DNA from: Hymenolepis diminuta
Taxonomy: Eukaryota; Platyhelminthes; Cestoda; Cyclophyllidea; Hymenolepididae
Direction: 5' to 3'
NCBI GenBank assembly: GCA_900708905.1
Contig: CAADRB010000039.1
Span: 525,077-589,076 of the forward strand
Length of the DNA stretch: 64,000 bases
This document shows positions 25,356 through 37,200 of this stretch, piece after piece; within the stretch, counting starts at the first letter, position 1; each line of letters begins with the position of its first letter. The translations under genes and the position numbers were made by a program. Below the pieces are notes generated by a model, which had not been told where the DNA came from, did no database searches, and saw only the letters and a list, made by a program, of their open reading frames with translations.

Positions 25356-28300
25356 TTCTAGTTGAATAGCAGTTACAATGCGGATACTGGAAAGTCTCGT
25401 GGATAAATTCAATACTTTTAATGTTCAGGCACACCATAGGGGGTTAAATTGTGAATTTTGGAAGGGCTTCTAAAGAAGGATGAAGATCTTTTCTGAAGGA
25501 CTTGGAGCTTCTTTAAAAGATCTTCCTGATCTGTTTTCATTCAGGTTTTTTTGTTCATCAGAGTAGAATACTGAACTGAGAAATTACAGAAACGTCAGAA
25601 CCTTATCTGAAATTGGGACCATAAAAATGTTGTAATCACTTATAAATATAAATAGGATTTAAATTATGGTGCAAATATCGCAAAATAGAGATAAAACACA
25701 GCAATATTAATTGGTTCTGAATTAATTCCTCTAGATGATCGTATTAAACAGGACTATGATGAAGGATGCCAAATTATATGAAACAGTATTGTAGGGCGTG
25801 GACATTATGACTAGTTCTGATTTAATCAGAAAAGACCGCTAGGGACGTTGAAGGATGAATCTTTCTTCTCCATAATATTTATCTACAGACTGGTGACTCT
25901 GCCACTACAAATTGGTGACCCTGTAAAGGACCGCTACAACGTCTTTATAATATTGTCGCCCATGGCAAACTGAAATATATATATATATATATAATGTCAA
26001 AATGATCAAAGAAGAGGAATCATGGGAATTTGACATTTGAATTAATCTGGTATTTGAATTTTCCCTTTCGGTTATTGGTTGGTTCTGCACATCCAACTAA
26101 CTCTATCTAATTAAATAAAGGAAAATCTTTTAAAAGTGAACTAAAAATTAAACAGATATTAAGTTAATATTCTGACGAAGATTCTCCAAATTTATTACAT
26201 TTCATCTTAAAGCAGAGGCTTATTAAGACCAAAAACCGTTAAAATTTCATAACTATTGAAGAGAGATTTTACTCTTTGTCCTGACAGTAAAAATATTTAC
26301 TTTCCGTATTACAAAGAGGAGTTTTTACGCTCGGACATTTTTATCATACACTTCTTAGCAACGTAATAAAACACAGAAAAAATGTGCTCAAATTTATGGA
26401 CTCGACGGTAATTACTAAGAGAAAACATCATTCAACAAGGTCATTTTTAAGTCTCAACACTGTTGCGCAGTGTAAAATATAATAACTATTTTATATTTTA
26501 TATTATTCTTTTCTTATAAATTTATTTAAATGAATTACAAATATTATTTGTAATGAGTAAGGACTCTATCAGATTCTAATCTCATTTGTTACGGCTATTA
26601 AACGATTTTGAGGCGTTTTCATTATATGCGCCCATTAAGATTCACATTCTACCACGTTTTAGTTATTTAGATTTCACAAACCTCAGTTTGACAGTCCAAG
26701 ACTGAGTCATTGTACACCAAGAAGAACTTGAAAGAAAGCTTATACAAAGTCTTTGCCAAGGCAAGTCGATCAAGACATCCAGTTAATCTTTGATAAGACC
26801 GAGTTGCCACGAATAAAATAGCCAATAATGTCGATTCCCCTCCTCAAAAAGCGTAAATCCCCACATTTTCCGGACAAAAAGGGTGAAATACGAAGTTGTC
26901 ATTAGTGCAGCTGATCGTGGAACGAAGGCAATGTTCTTGAATCATAAACTGATCAATTTTTTCCGGTCGCAACCATTGATAAAGACTTTCTCTGCCAAAT
27001 TTCCGTTTGTTTTAGGTCTGTCAAATGACAAGGGCAATTGAAATACCACCTGTCTAATGTATCCTTAGTGTTGACATCAGATCAAATGCGCGTACCTTTT
27101 GTGAAAACTGCATTGGGAAATTGTGTTAACAACCAACTCAAATTTTTCAAACTTGAACCTATGTGAGTAACCTAGGTTTGTAAAAAGCTATGTGACGTTT
27201 TATCAGTGGTAGTTAGGCTTGATATTACATGACAGCTTCAGAGCTCTCTACTCGCTAAGGTGTGGTAAGTGAAAAAGGGCTTTTGATGCCAACTATTTGA
27301 GGATATTTTGGGCGTTGACCCACAATTTTGCCCACTCCACTCAGGATACGCCCAGCTCTACCTTTCTCCTTTCCTCGTGTTCAGCAAGAGAGAAGAGATT
27401 TAAGTAAATTTTATTTTGTTCAAAAAACCACTCCCAAAATCTCAGTAAATGGCGACTTGGATATCTCGAGTTAACTACCCCCTCTCTATATCTATTTACT
27501 ACTTTTCAAAATCTCTATTCCTATTACCATTACTATTCTTAAAAGAAAGAAAGTAGAAAAAAATTTGTGAAACATTTATTTTTCTTAAATAAAAGAATGA
27601 TTCGTTAAAGTTGAAATGCCTTCACTTGGATGTGAGTGAATAAAAGAAGAGAGGAGGAAGAGAATCCTGGAGACATTCCTATAAGAATCTTACATCAAGC
27701 AACTTCTTCTGCTGATGCTCTATATCAGTGGTTGAGCCCAGATGAGTATCACTCCTGTGCTCTCTGACTTAAGAGATGTGCACTTTGACCACTGCGGCAC
27801 TGGCACACATCCACTATGTAGGCCATTACAATCTCGCCATCCTATTTTGAATACTTGGGATTGACATTTAAGCGGCTCTAGGGCGAGCTTTGGTAACTCC
27901 AGGCCTTTGGAAGGCATCTAAATACTGTGGACTTCTCAGTTAGCAGTAGGAAGTGCTAAAGTGAAATTAAGGTTTCTGATGGCTTATGCGTTTTTTTAAA
28001 TCCTCTGTTTTTTGTCTATTAAGAGGATTATTATGTAAATCAATTATAAATATACGAAATCAGAAGCATTTTAATTTGAATCACTTTATGCTTTTGATAA
28101 GTTAGAGCTCTACTAGATCAAAATTGTTTCTCCTGATCTCATCTACCAACTCTTCTTTAATAGAAGAAATGAATTAATCGAGATGATATAAACAATTACT
28201 CAAGTAAATCAACTGTTTGATAAACTTTAAACATCATGGATATGAGCTCAATAGGAAATCTAAGGGTTAAGTTCAACATTTGAACTTCGGAACACTTGAA

Positions 28301-28620
28301 CATGCCATAGTGTGATAAGCCCATTATATTAATAGCGGGCGCAGTTATCAATCAGGATTTCAAACGAAGACTCCTTTTGAAGACCTGACTTCATTCTCTT
28401 CATCTACTCGATCTCATCCTCCTTTTCCTCACGACATTAACATTTATTGCATTTAGACACTTACTCCTTCAGGAGCAATTTTAGTAGGTTGCGTAATTAC
28501 AAATGTGCGTCTGTCAAAGACAGCTTCTTAAATAACTGTGGAGGCTTGCTTCAAGATTATAAATTCTCTTTTCGCCTTAGAAAATGTCTAAAAATAATGA
28601 CACAAACTGGTAAACTGCAA
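25356..28620. other. Intergenic region with simple repeat and possible LTR relic
   Basis: It holds an (AT)n run at about 25975-25993 and a primer-binding-site-like TTGGTGACCCTG at 25912-25923, which may be all that remains of an LTR retrotransposon. The part 27720-27920 is less AT-rich and may be another repeat. No gene is supported. Confidence 0.45.
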
Positions 28621-28626
28621 TTTATT
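28621..28626 (-). promoter_or_regulatory. Poly(A) signal AATAAA of the esterase-like gene
   Basis: TTTATT on the plus strand reads AATAAA on the minus strand, 125 bases after the TGA stop of the esterase-like gene. It is the nearest canonical hexamer found downstream. Confidence 0.55.
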
Positions 28627-28750
28627 TACTATAAACTTCATTCTGGAAATAAAAATACAGTTAACGTCTGTGTAATATTACAATAAATAGTATAATCTAA
28701 CTAGACGATTTCTGTTGCATTCGAAGAAAGGCGGAAAAATGCATCTTCGC

Positions 28751-30613
28751 TCAGGCTTTCCAGGCATGAAGATATGGAGATTGGGCAAATAGGCTGTTCC
28801 ACTCCTTGCACATAGATAAATTATCCACTGAAGTTGAATAGACCACTTCATTTTCAAAAATTGTTAGCAGGGTGTTTTTCTTCTCAGGAAATAGCGTTCC
28901 ACTCCAGATAAAATGTTTCAAAGAAGTGCAGAAATTTTCGCCGAGTTTTTCCAGAGTTTTGTCCGATAGAAGTGCCCTATCAGTGGCATATATATAATCG
29001 GGGTGATAGCGGTAGATTTTAAAGAGGAGAAAGGCATCCCAACCGTGAAATGCAGACGAGACAAAGGAGTCCAAACCGTAGGGATTGAAACTTGCGTGTT
29101 GGCTGCGAATGCAATACCGTTGAATAGGTTGTATTTTACGAAGGGATTGCGTATAAGCTTGCAAAGGACAAGTAACTCGAATATCAGTAACGATTTCAGA
29201 ATACTTGGTCACAACATTAGGCACATTAATTGACAAATTTATATTCACCATTTCTTCTGTTTTTCCTTTAGAAAGATAATGATCGTTAATTAATCTAAAT
29301 TCTTGACTGTGGTTTCCCATAATGCTTTGAATATAGTCAGACATGGTAATAAAGGTCCAAAGCTGGACAGTGTTTGGAAATGGATAGACTTCAGCCTCGT
29401 GGGTGTTTTGGCCAACAACTATTGGAATTGGGGAAAGAGGAGAATTCCAACTTGAACTAGTTATAACCTCATCGTCGACAACTAAAATACCTCCCGTGCA
29501 TGGCAAGCCAGGAAGACAATAAGTTGATGAAGGAGAGGGGATGGTAAAGAACTGTTCGATCCAAGGTTCAACAGAAGTCCAATTCCAAATTCGAAGGATC
29601 TCCTCACCGCTTTGAGTACACGAGGCTTTAGTACATTTTAGAACTTGCCTTGAAGATTTAATAGCATCAGAAAGGGTGATTTCTGGTTTGTAAAGAGCAG
29701 GAGCGCTTATCCAAGCCTTATCAAAAAGATTTTGAGCTAATGGAGAACCAAGTAAGGCTATAGTGCTTGTTGCACCTGAACCATAAGAAAAGACAGTTAT
29801 TTTAAGTGGGTCACCTCCGAAATTTCGAATATTCATTCTAACCCATCTCAGAGCCGCCAATTGATCACGAATTCCAATATTTGCAACTTTAGTTGAAGGG
29901 TTGGTCAAGAAACCGAAAGGACCTAATCGGTAATTAAATGTAACTTGAATGGCATTTAAATCTGTTACTGTGGCCAAATCTGGTTGATGAAGAAATGATG
30001 ATCCATTAGATGAACCGCCATAATTAAAAAAGAAACCGCCGATTATAAAAATAATAGGATGAAGTTCGTCTGCTTTGTGAGTAAGGGGGACGAATATATT
30101 AAGATAAAGACAGTCTTCGCTTCCAATAACTTCATTTGAGATGGGGAGTAATTGCATACAAACGTTGCGATATGACAAAGCATGCAGGTCACTTTTCTCG
30201 CGATTTCGAGGCATATTCCAAGCATCAACGCAAAGCTCATTTGTAGTAAGTTCAACAGGTTTTTGAAACCTTAGACTGCCGATTGGTGGAAGAGCATAAG
30301 GTATTCCAAGATAATGTATAACACGCTTGTTGATAAAACCTTTTACAACTCCACATCCGATTTCTGCCTTTGGTTCTTTAGTGACATATATATATCCAAA
30401 GTGAAACAGAGAAATATAAATTGCATAAACGCTCACGGCGATGAGAACAAGTAAAATAGTTATAGTGCTGCATAGTAGTACTGGAACTCTTCTTTCAAGA
30501 AATGACACTTTGAAATTGGAAAGAGAAAGGGTCTCTTCAGATGAAAAGCTTGTTTGCTTCAAGTCCGAACGTTTTAATTCATTTTTATTTTCAACATTTG
30601 ACGTGGGAGACAT
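28751..30613 (-). CDS. Type II membrane cholinesterase-like protein, predicted catalytically dead (neurotactin/neuroligin-type)
   Basis: A single uninterrupted 620-residue frame from ATG at 30613 to TGA at 28751. After a cytoplasmic head, one membrane span (about 44-71) leads into a carboxylesterase type B / cholinesterase fold. Landmarks: YLGIPYALPP (101-110), SEDCLYLN (165-172), FNYRLGPFGF (226-235) and QLAALRWV (251-258). In active enzymes the nucleophile elbow reads GESAG; here residues 276-280 are SYGSG, so the nucleophile position is Gly278. The oxyanion-hole HGGGF is IGGFF (191-195). The acid Glu406 and His523 (FHGWD) remain. Loss of the serine with the fold kept is typical of adhesion relatives such as neurotactin, gliotactin and neuroligin; the N-terminal single span matches neurotactin topology. 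The lack of introns contrasts with neighbouring genes and may point to retroposition. Confidence 0.92.
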   Translation of the reverse strand: MSPTSNVENKNELKRSDLKQTSFSSEETLSLSNFKVSFLERRVPVLLCSTITILLVLIAVSVYAIYISLFHFGYIYVTKEPKAEIGCGVVKGFINKRVIHYLGIPYALPPIGSLRFQKPVELTTNELCVDAWNMPRNREKSDLHALSYRNVCMQLLPISNEVIGSEDCLYLNIFVPLTHKADELHPIIFIIGGFFFNYGGSSNGSSFLHQPDLATVTDLNAIQVTFNYRLGPFGFLTNPSTKVANIGIRDQLAALRWVRMNIRNFGGDPLKITVFSYGSGATSTIALLGSPLAQNLFDKAWISAPALYKPEITLSDAIKSSRQVLKCTKASCTQSGEEILRIWNWTSVEPWIEQFFTIPSPSSTYCLPGLPCTGGILVVDDEVITSSSWNSPLSPIPIVVGQNTHEAEVYPFPNTVQLWTFITMSDYIQSIMGNHSQEFRLINDHYLSKGKTEEMVNINLSINVPNVVTKYSEIVTDIRVTCPLQAYTQSLRKIQPIQRYCIRSQHASFNPYGLDSFVSSAFHGWDAFLLFKIYRYHPDYIYATDRALLSDKTLEKLGENFCTSLKHFIWSGTLFPEKKNTLLTIFENEVVYSTSVDNLSMCKEWNSLFAQSPYLHAWKA

Positions 30614-33600
30614 TACATCTTATTTTGGAAACTTAGCAATAGACGAAACTAATAAAATTATCAAATGCGAAGTTTTTTCAAGGTCATATTCCATGTAATC
30701 TCGACAAATATTAAAACATAAGTTTGACAGGAAAGTGGCATAAAATGGTGAAAGGATGAGTTCAAATATCACTAAATATATTTAAATCATAAGATAAAAC
30801 AATATGAGCACCAATACTTAGCATAACAGTGTCCGTAATATAATTAACAAATTATACGACTTCAAGATGTCAAAAAAACTTTGATCACAAGGAGCGCTTG
30901 ATGGAACTTTCAAATTACAAATTCAGATTTTTACCTAATAAAACGTACTATTGAATGATACTGTTAATTCATAAACATTTATTTCAAATTTTATTTTCTT
31001 GATTTTCATCTTGATTCACATATTTTTACGCTATTTACACATTATATGAACAGAGATTGGGTGATTCGCAACTCACAGTGTTATTTTTTGTTAATTTTTA
31101 GAATTGCTAAAAAATTTACTTAATAAAAGATCCTACTGGAGCGGGGTGAAAATTTAAAATATCTTTTTCGGTCATATTTAAATTTTTACTTTGTTAAGTA
31201 TATGTACGAATGTTTATAAATTTGTATAAATGAAGGGGTTTTTTAAATACCCATTCGATTAATATTAACAACAATTAATCAGTGGCTTTTGCTACCAATG
31301 TGATTAGAACTTAGATTCAGATGTGTGCTTGAAATTTGTCAAGTAAATCCCCGTGAAGGAATAGTTGAAAATAGTCGAAAAAGAATCAGAAAGGCCCGGG
31401 AAGACCGTTAAAAAATTCTCTATTAATATCATCAGTATTTAGTACTATTCCAAGAAATTTAAGTAAGTTTGAATGAGAAAATAAGTAAGAAATGAAAGCT
31501 GTAGATCACCTGTAAGCGTGTATTTGATACGTTAACCTGAGGCTTTGATTTAAGACACTATAAAAGAAAGCGCTGTTTTCTGTTTAAAATATTCTAATTT
31601 CAAAGCTAGTTATTTGCATTATTCTGTACTCCCTCCTCTTTATCGACTTTTCATTTGAATCAATTTATTAACATTGTTTGGATAATGTCAATTGCTCAAT
31701 ATAAGCTGTTTGCCAGTGTATTTTTTCTTGCTAAATATTTAGACTTGACCTTACTGTATTTAAAAGTAGCTCAAATCTAAGCTGCTACATATACTAAAAT
31801 AATATTTTCCCCAAAAATAAATCGAATATTTGAGGTTCTTTATTTTATCCAATTTAATCCCCTTTTGTTCGACTGAATTTATTTACACCATAGTTGTAAT
31901 TGGCTACTAACACGAAAACGAGCATCTTATTTTGACATAGTGGTTTGGCCGTTTTGTAAAGTCGTGTTGTGAGGCTGCATTTGTAATTAGTTTAACTTCT
32001 TAGTGAATGTAAGGGTCGGTTACAGTGTTCTACGGAGGAGATTGGTTCATAGCACAAGCCAAGTTATCCTCAAAAGGGATATTCACCAAAAATACAGAAC
32101 GATGCAAAATTTGAATATCCTAAGGAAATGACCATGAATATTTTATAGAATATGAAATAGAAGGAATTAAATTTTAAATAGTTTTGATAAACTTTTCGAA
32201 TGCGGACAGCACCTGTTTGGAAATTTTTGCGTCGTCGTCAGCATTTAATTGATCCTCCAATTTAAATGTTTTAGAATTACTAAATAAATGGACACATAGT
32301 TGCTAAAAATTTTCCTATCAGTAATCAATAATATTGGTATGTTTGATGTTTCATACACCCCCACACGTCAATCTTCAAAAGGGATACTGCTATAGCCAGC
32401 AGATGTCTATCAACACATGACGATTAGAAATGATTGACTGGTGATAAGATCTCCACTACGGTGTCCACAGGTGGTCCCGCTGTGTGTGTGTTTGCATATA
32501 GATACCTAAATAAATGTCGATCATCAAGCCGAGACACCGAAGACGAGACATGACTGAAGTCTAACGAAGAAATGTTTTGTATATAGACATAATTTATTCA
32601 TTAATATATTGGGGTGGCTTGCCTGCTACCTCCGAACTGATCTGGCGACATGGGTGACTTGACTTATTCCATCTATTCCTTCTATTCGATCGATGTGGCC
32701 TCGTAGATCTTCCAACGTTATTACAGATATTTTTATAATAAGGTTAAATTTAAGTCAACTAAGTCATCGAAAGTCCAAATATGGAAAATAACTGCTTTCA
32801 TTGCGAAATTGTAAAAATTTAAAATGTAATCCTCATTGAGCACAAAAAGCACATAAAGCCTTGTGTTTATATAAAAATTATTATTTTTTTCAGTTGGAAG
32901 TACGTATATCTCATTCTTGCTCATATTATCCAAGGGATGTATTTTTATAATTTACTGAGATTACATATTCGAAACAGATATTAATTCCCTATGAAAATAA
33001 TATTAATTTAAAATCTGGTTGCTGATTAACAACAGCTCAGATGGCAGACGGTGTAACATTAATTTACTTTCCGATAAACGTAGATAAGTATTAATTTAGG
33101 ATTTGATTTTCATAAAAAATTAAATTTTTATCATACCGGTAATCGAAATTCATGCCTATTAACATTTTCATAAGTTGGAAGTGTATATTTTTAAGCATCT
33201 CAAATGTAACGATGAATTATGTTTCGACTCATAGGCCTCATCCACTGAAAGCAAAATAATAAAATTACTGGTTGCCCAGCAGAGAGTCGACTTCGACTAT
33301 CTTTATTTGATTTGTTTGAACCACCCGGTATTTATCGACTATTTGTAGAGGCCTTTTTCCCCCTCCCTTTATCCCGATCTGCATTACTTTCTCTCAACAC
33401 AATTTGATCTAAACTCAATTTTAGATCCAGAAAGCCCCTTATATTCAACTGCATGATAGGATCCACAGTTGCTTAATAAATTGAGATGTTGTGAGTCTTC
33501 TCATTCCTATAATTGAAATTACTTTTGGTTTAATTGATATCAAGCAGAAATATATCTTTGCTGATCTCTGAATAGCTAGCAAGTTCGTGAACTAAAATAT

Positions 33601-34230
33601 ATGGAATTTCATGTCCTAAACTTTAGTCAAATATATGACTAAAATTTGGTCTGACTATTCGGTAAAAAACGTTAATTTCAAGGCAGTTATCAATATGTTA
33701 ACTAATTTCTCTAAATAGGAAGAATATTTTTGATCGAAAGCTATTAATTCATTTTTCTCAGATGTAATTCACTGAGAAAATAACAACGTTAACCAAGGAT
33801 CGTCTTAATAGATTATCATTGAGTTAAATGTACCTGTTATTCTTTATATTTCCCGGTTGTTATAAAATTAAAAGTTAATTCACTTTCGATTTTAAAATAA
33901 TAGATTGAGGTGAAATTATCCGGACTATTTCAGCCTACAAATGTCACAAATTGACCTACTCGACCAAAATGCAGGGTGGGTGTTTATTTTGGACTATTGT
34001 TCATTGCAGTATCTTAAGTTTTTAACAGGCACCTACGTAAAGGATAAATATAAATCATTTGTTTATTTATTTGTTGAGTTGGGGATGTGATATTATTAAT
34101 TTGTTTATGTGACTCTCAAAATATACTTTCATCAGTAGATTTCCTTTCTAAACCTTGTTTATTTGTTGTTTTTAAGTTAATTAATTCGTAAAAATCAAAT
34201 CGCATTGGCTTGCGCTTTTACTGTGCTTGT
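30614..34230. other. Intergenic region with a possible LTR edge
   Basis: It is AT-rich with no supported open frame. At 32642-32660 the sequence TGGCGACATGGGTGAC resembles a tRNA primer-binding site directly after a possible LTR end. See the separate entry. Confidence 0.5.
32470..32660 (+). mobile_element. Possible LTR 3' end with primer-binding site (Ty3/gypsy-like relic)
   Basis: A less AT-rich block with an ATAAAT motif near 32510 and an end reading AACTGATC is followed by TGGCGACATGGGTGAC, which resembles tRNA-primed sites of metazoan Ty3/gypsy elements. No gag or pol frame follows, so this would be a solo LTR or fragment. The left edge is not defined. Confidence 0.25.
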
Positions 34231-34234
34231 CAGT

Positions 34235-37200
34235 ATGTCATGTGTATGTAAGTTGTGGCAGTCGTAAAATAACATTTAATTAGCCATTGCACTAATTATT
34301 TCAACTATGCAACTATTTTGGCCTTTTTATTGAATGATTATTGTATTTTTAAGCTGTGTGGAAACCAATCGAAGAGGGTAATAAGGTTATTGTTCAAAAG
34401 GGCGACAATTTCCAGATTGTAACTATCACACCAAACAAGTGAGTTCCCACTGTCTGTGAACTTGGTATCTTTGACAATTTTTATTTTCAAGTCGTTTTCT
34501 GTTTCAGAAGTCTTGATGTGGGGAAGGACAAGATACCAATGTCGCAGCTGATTGGTTATCCTATGGGATCAACATTACTCTTTGACGGCACCACAGTTAC
34601 CCAAGTAAAAGAGGAGGAAATAAACGTCGATTTGGAGTTAGACGAGTTGGAATCCTCCAGAGATAATCGAAATCTTCTCGATCGAAGTGACAACCAGGAA
34701 CTCACTGCAGAGGACATTCAGAGTCTTAAATCTACTGGTCTTAAAGGGGATGTGAGTATTAACATTAAGCATCTAAATAGCTGAAATCTGATTTTAAAAA
34801 ATTAATGGATTTGCTGTCTTTTTCAAGGAAATTATTTCGAAACTAGTTGAGAAGAGCACGACTTTTCACATGAAGACCAAATATTCACAGGAGAAGTACT
34901 TGAATAGGAAGAAAAAGAATTATCTTTGCGTTTTCACTATTCGACCGCATACAGCTCGGAATCTCTGTGATATGCAGATGATTTGCAAAGCCGCGTAAGT
35001 TCACTTCTTCATTTGATTCATCTTTTTTCATTTACTGTAGATTTTAAGATAAATATTAAGGTAATTTAATGTGGTTAGATATGGATGCCTTAAGATGAAA
35101 GACTTCACCAGAATCTGATTTTCCAAGGTTGAGGATAGCATTTAGATGTGTCGTCTAAATTACTTTTGTTATTCATTTTTCATTCATATCAAAGGCCAAC
35201 TTTATTCGTTTTGGTCGATGGCAGCTGAAAACCCATGTGCGTGAGCAGTGCATCGGCGTAGTAGTGTCAAGTCGAAATTTAAAAGTCACACTCAGTAAAC
35301 GTAGAGGTTAAAAAATGGTCAATTTAGATGCCAGATCCGAATTTTTCAGCTAGGTAGGTTTCAAAAATGTGTTTCTTCGAGAGTAGTGATAATAAACGCC
35401 TTCCTCAGTGGAGTTACGAAATATTTCCGAGAGTGTGGTTTCTTACTGATTGGTTATTTTTACGTCTGGCAGATATTTAGAATTTATTCTGGGATATGGG
35501 AGGTAATTTGTGACATTTCCGACTGAGATTGTGGGGAAGCCTGATGTCACTCATCACATTTGCGGCGGTCTCCCGATTTGAAAAGAATTTTGCACCTCGT
35601 CTTAGATATAAGACACAAAGCATAAATAGAAATTTTCCTTTGTTTATAAGTTTGAACTACACCTTGTTGGTATCTTAATTAAATGGACGTATTGAGGCAC
35701 TTTCCAGCCTTCTAACTTTGGAGTACCATGGGGCTGGCAATTTAGCGTCATGAAGTGGTTGAATGTGGAGCCATCCCAGGCTTTTCAGTTAGTAGCTTGA
35801 TAGTGGGACATCTTAGAAGCAGTAGAAAGCCTTAATCCTGTGCGACAAGGCTTATTTGGAAGGGTATGTTCATAATTTCTTGCAAAGTGCGAATTTTGAT
35901 AAGCATTGATTCTCTGCCACTTACTAAGGACTATTCATCTAGATGATTTTGCATTTAATACACTAAGCGTCAAATTGCCATTCTGACTTGAAAGTGTTCG
36001 GACTGTAAAGCCAAATAAAGTTTATCTGCTTTATGGATATTTTGATCAATAGAAAGCCATTCTGCTAAAAAAGATAATTATATTGCAAATGATATGAATC
36101 GTTCAAAACTGTCTTTTCGATAGCGCACTTTTACTTGTAAACTGTTGTTGTTTCACATTTGTAGTGATTTTATCAACATTTGTCTTTCTTACATGTGGTT
36201 TTCAGTATGATTTGAACATATTTAAAGGGATGAATTTCTTCTTCTCTCTCTTCCATACATTTTATCACCTACAAGGTTTGATCATATGCCGCTGTTTAGT
36301 ATAAATATACTGAAAGGTAAAACATTAATCATAATAGCGTTCGTTTTCGAATCCGAGGAGAAATTGGAGTCTTTGTAATCAAAACCCAAACAAACTTGTT
36401 CTGAGCTTATAGTTAGAAATGCACAGAAATATTGTAGTTCGTTCTTTCAAAGTAGTATATACATGCAGCCAATATATTTTCCATTTATAAGCAAGTAAAA
36501 AGTTCCTACGACTTAAAATAGTCGGCTAGTGGTTGACCTCGTGAGTAATATCTTAATACACGGTGCTGGCTGAAACAAGACAATGTAAGACATATTTTAC
36601 TTAAATCTTAATAGTAGTAATTATTTACTAATAGAACACTTCGTTACGACTCGCTTGTGCAGTTGCTGACCTTTGCAAATGTGCATGCGGGTTCCACAGT
36701 GATGCTGACAGAATCCTACGCAGGCCTCATCAGCAAGGCTGTCTTGGAGCGTTTGGGCCATCGAAGCTGTGGCAGTCGTCTCATCAACTTTCACCACGGA
36801 ACTTCAACACCTGTTATTGATGTATCACCTCTTGAAGACTACTCTCCAGTGAGTTGATACTTGCCGTTATTATCATATCTAACTAGTTCGTTGCGTACCT
36901 TTTTAAGCGCTACAAGTAAGAAAGTAAAGCGTTAGGTGATTTAGTTGATGATTTATACTGGTTAATACAGGTTCAGATTCTAAATATTCTCAAATGATCC
37001 CTAATTTGGTGTGTAGCTAGCAGTACGAAAACCTTTTGGGAGATTTTTTGGAGAGTGGGTATTAACTTCGATAATTTCTATATGACAAATGAGCGCTAAT
37101 TTAGTAATAGTTATGCTGGAATAATCCATTTTTCACTAACCCTATCCTCACTTTATTTCCAACTAACTTGTGGTTAAATAGAAGTCCACCAATGTGATTC

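Noticed and set aside
29003..29233. Plus-strand open frame opposite the esterase-like gene
   Set aside because: It is antisense to a long, well-supported coding frame and has no coding features of its own.
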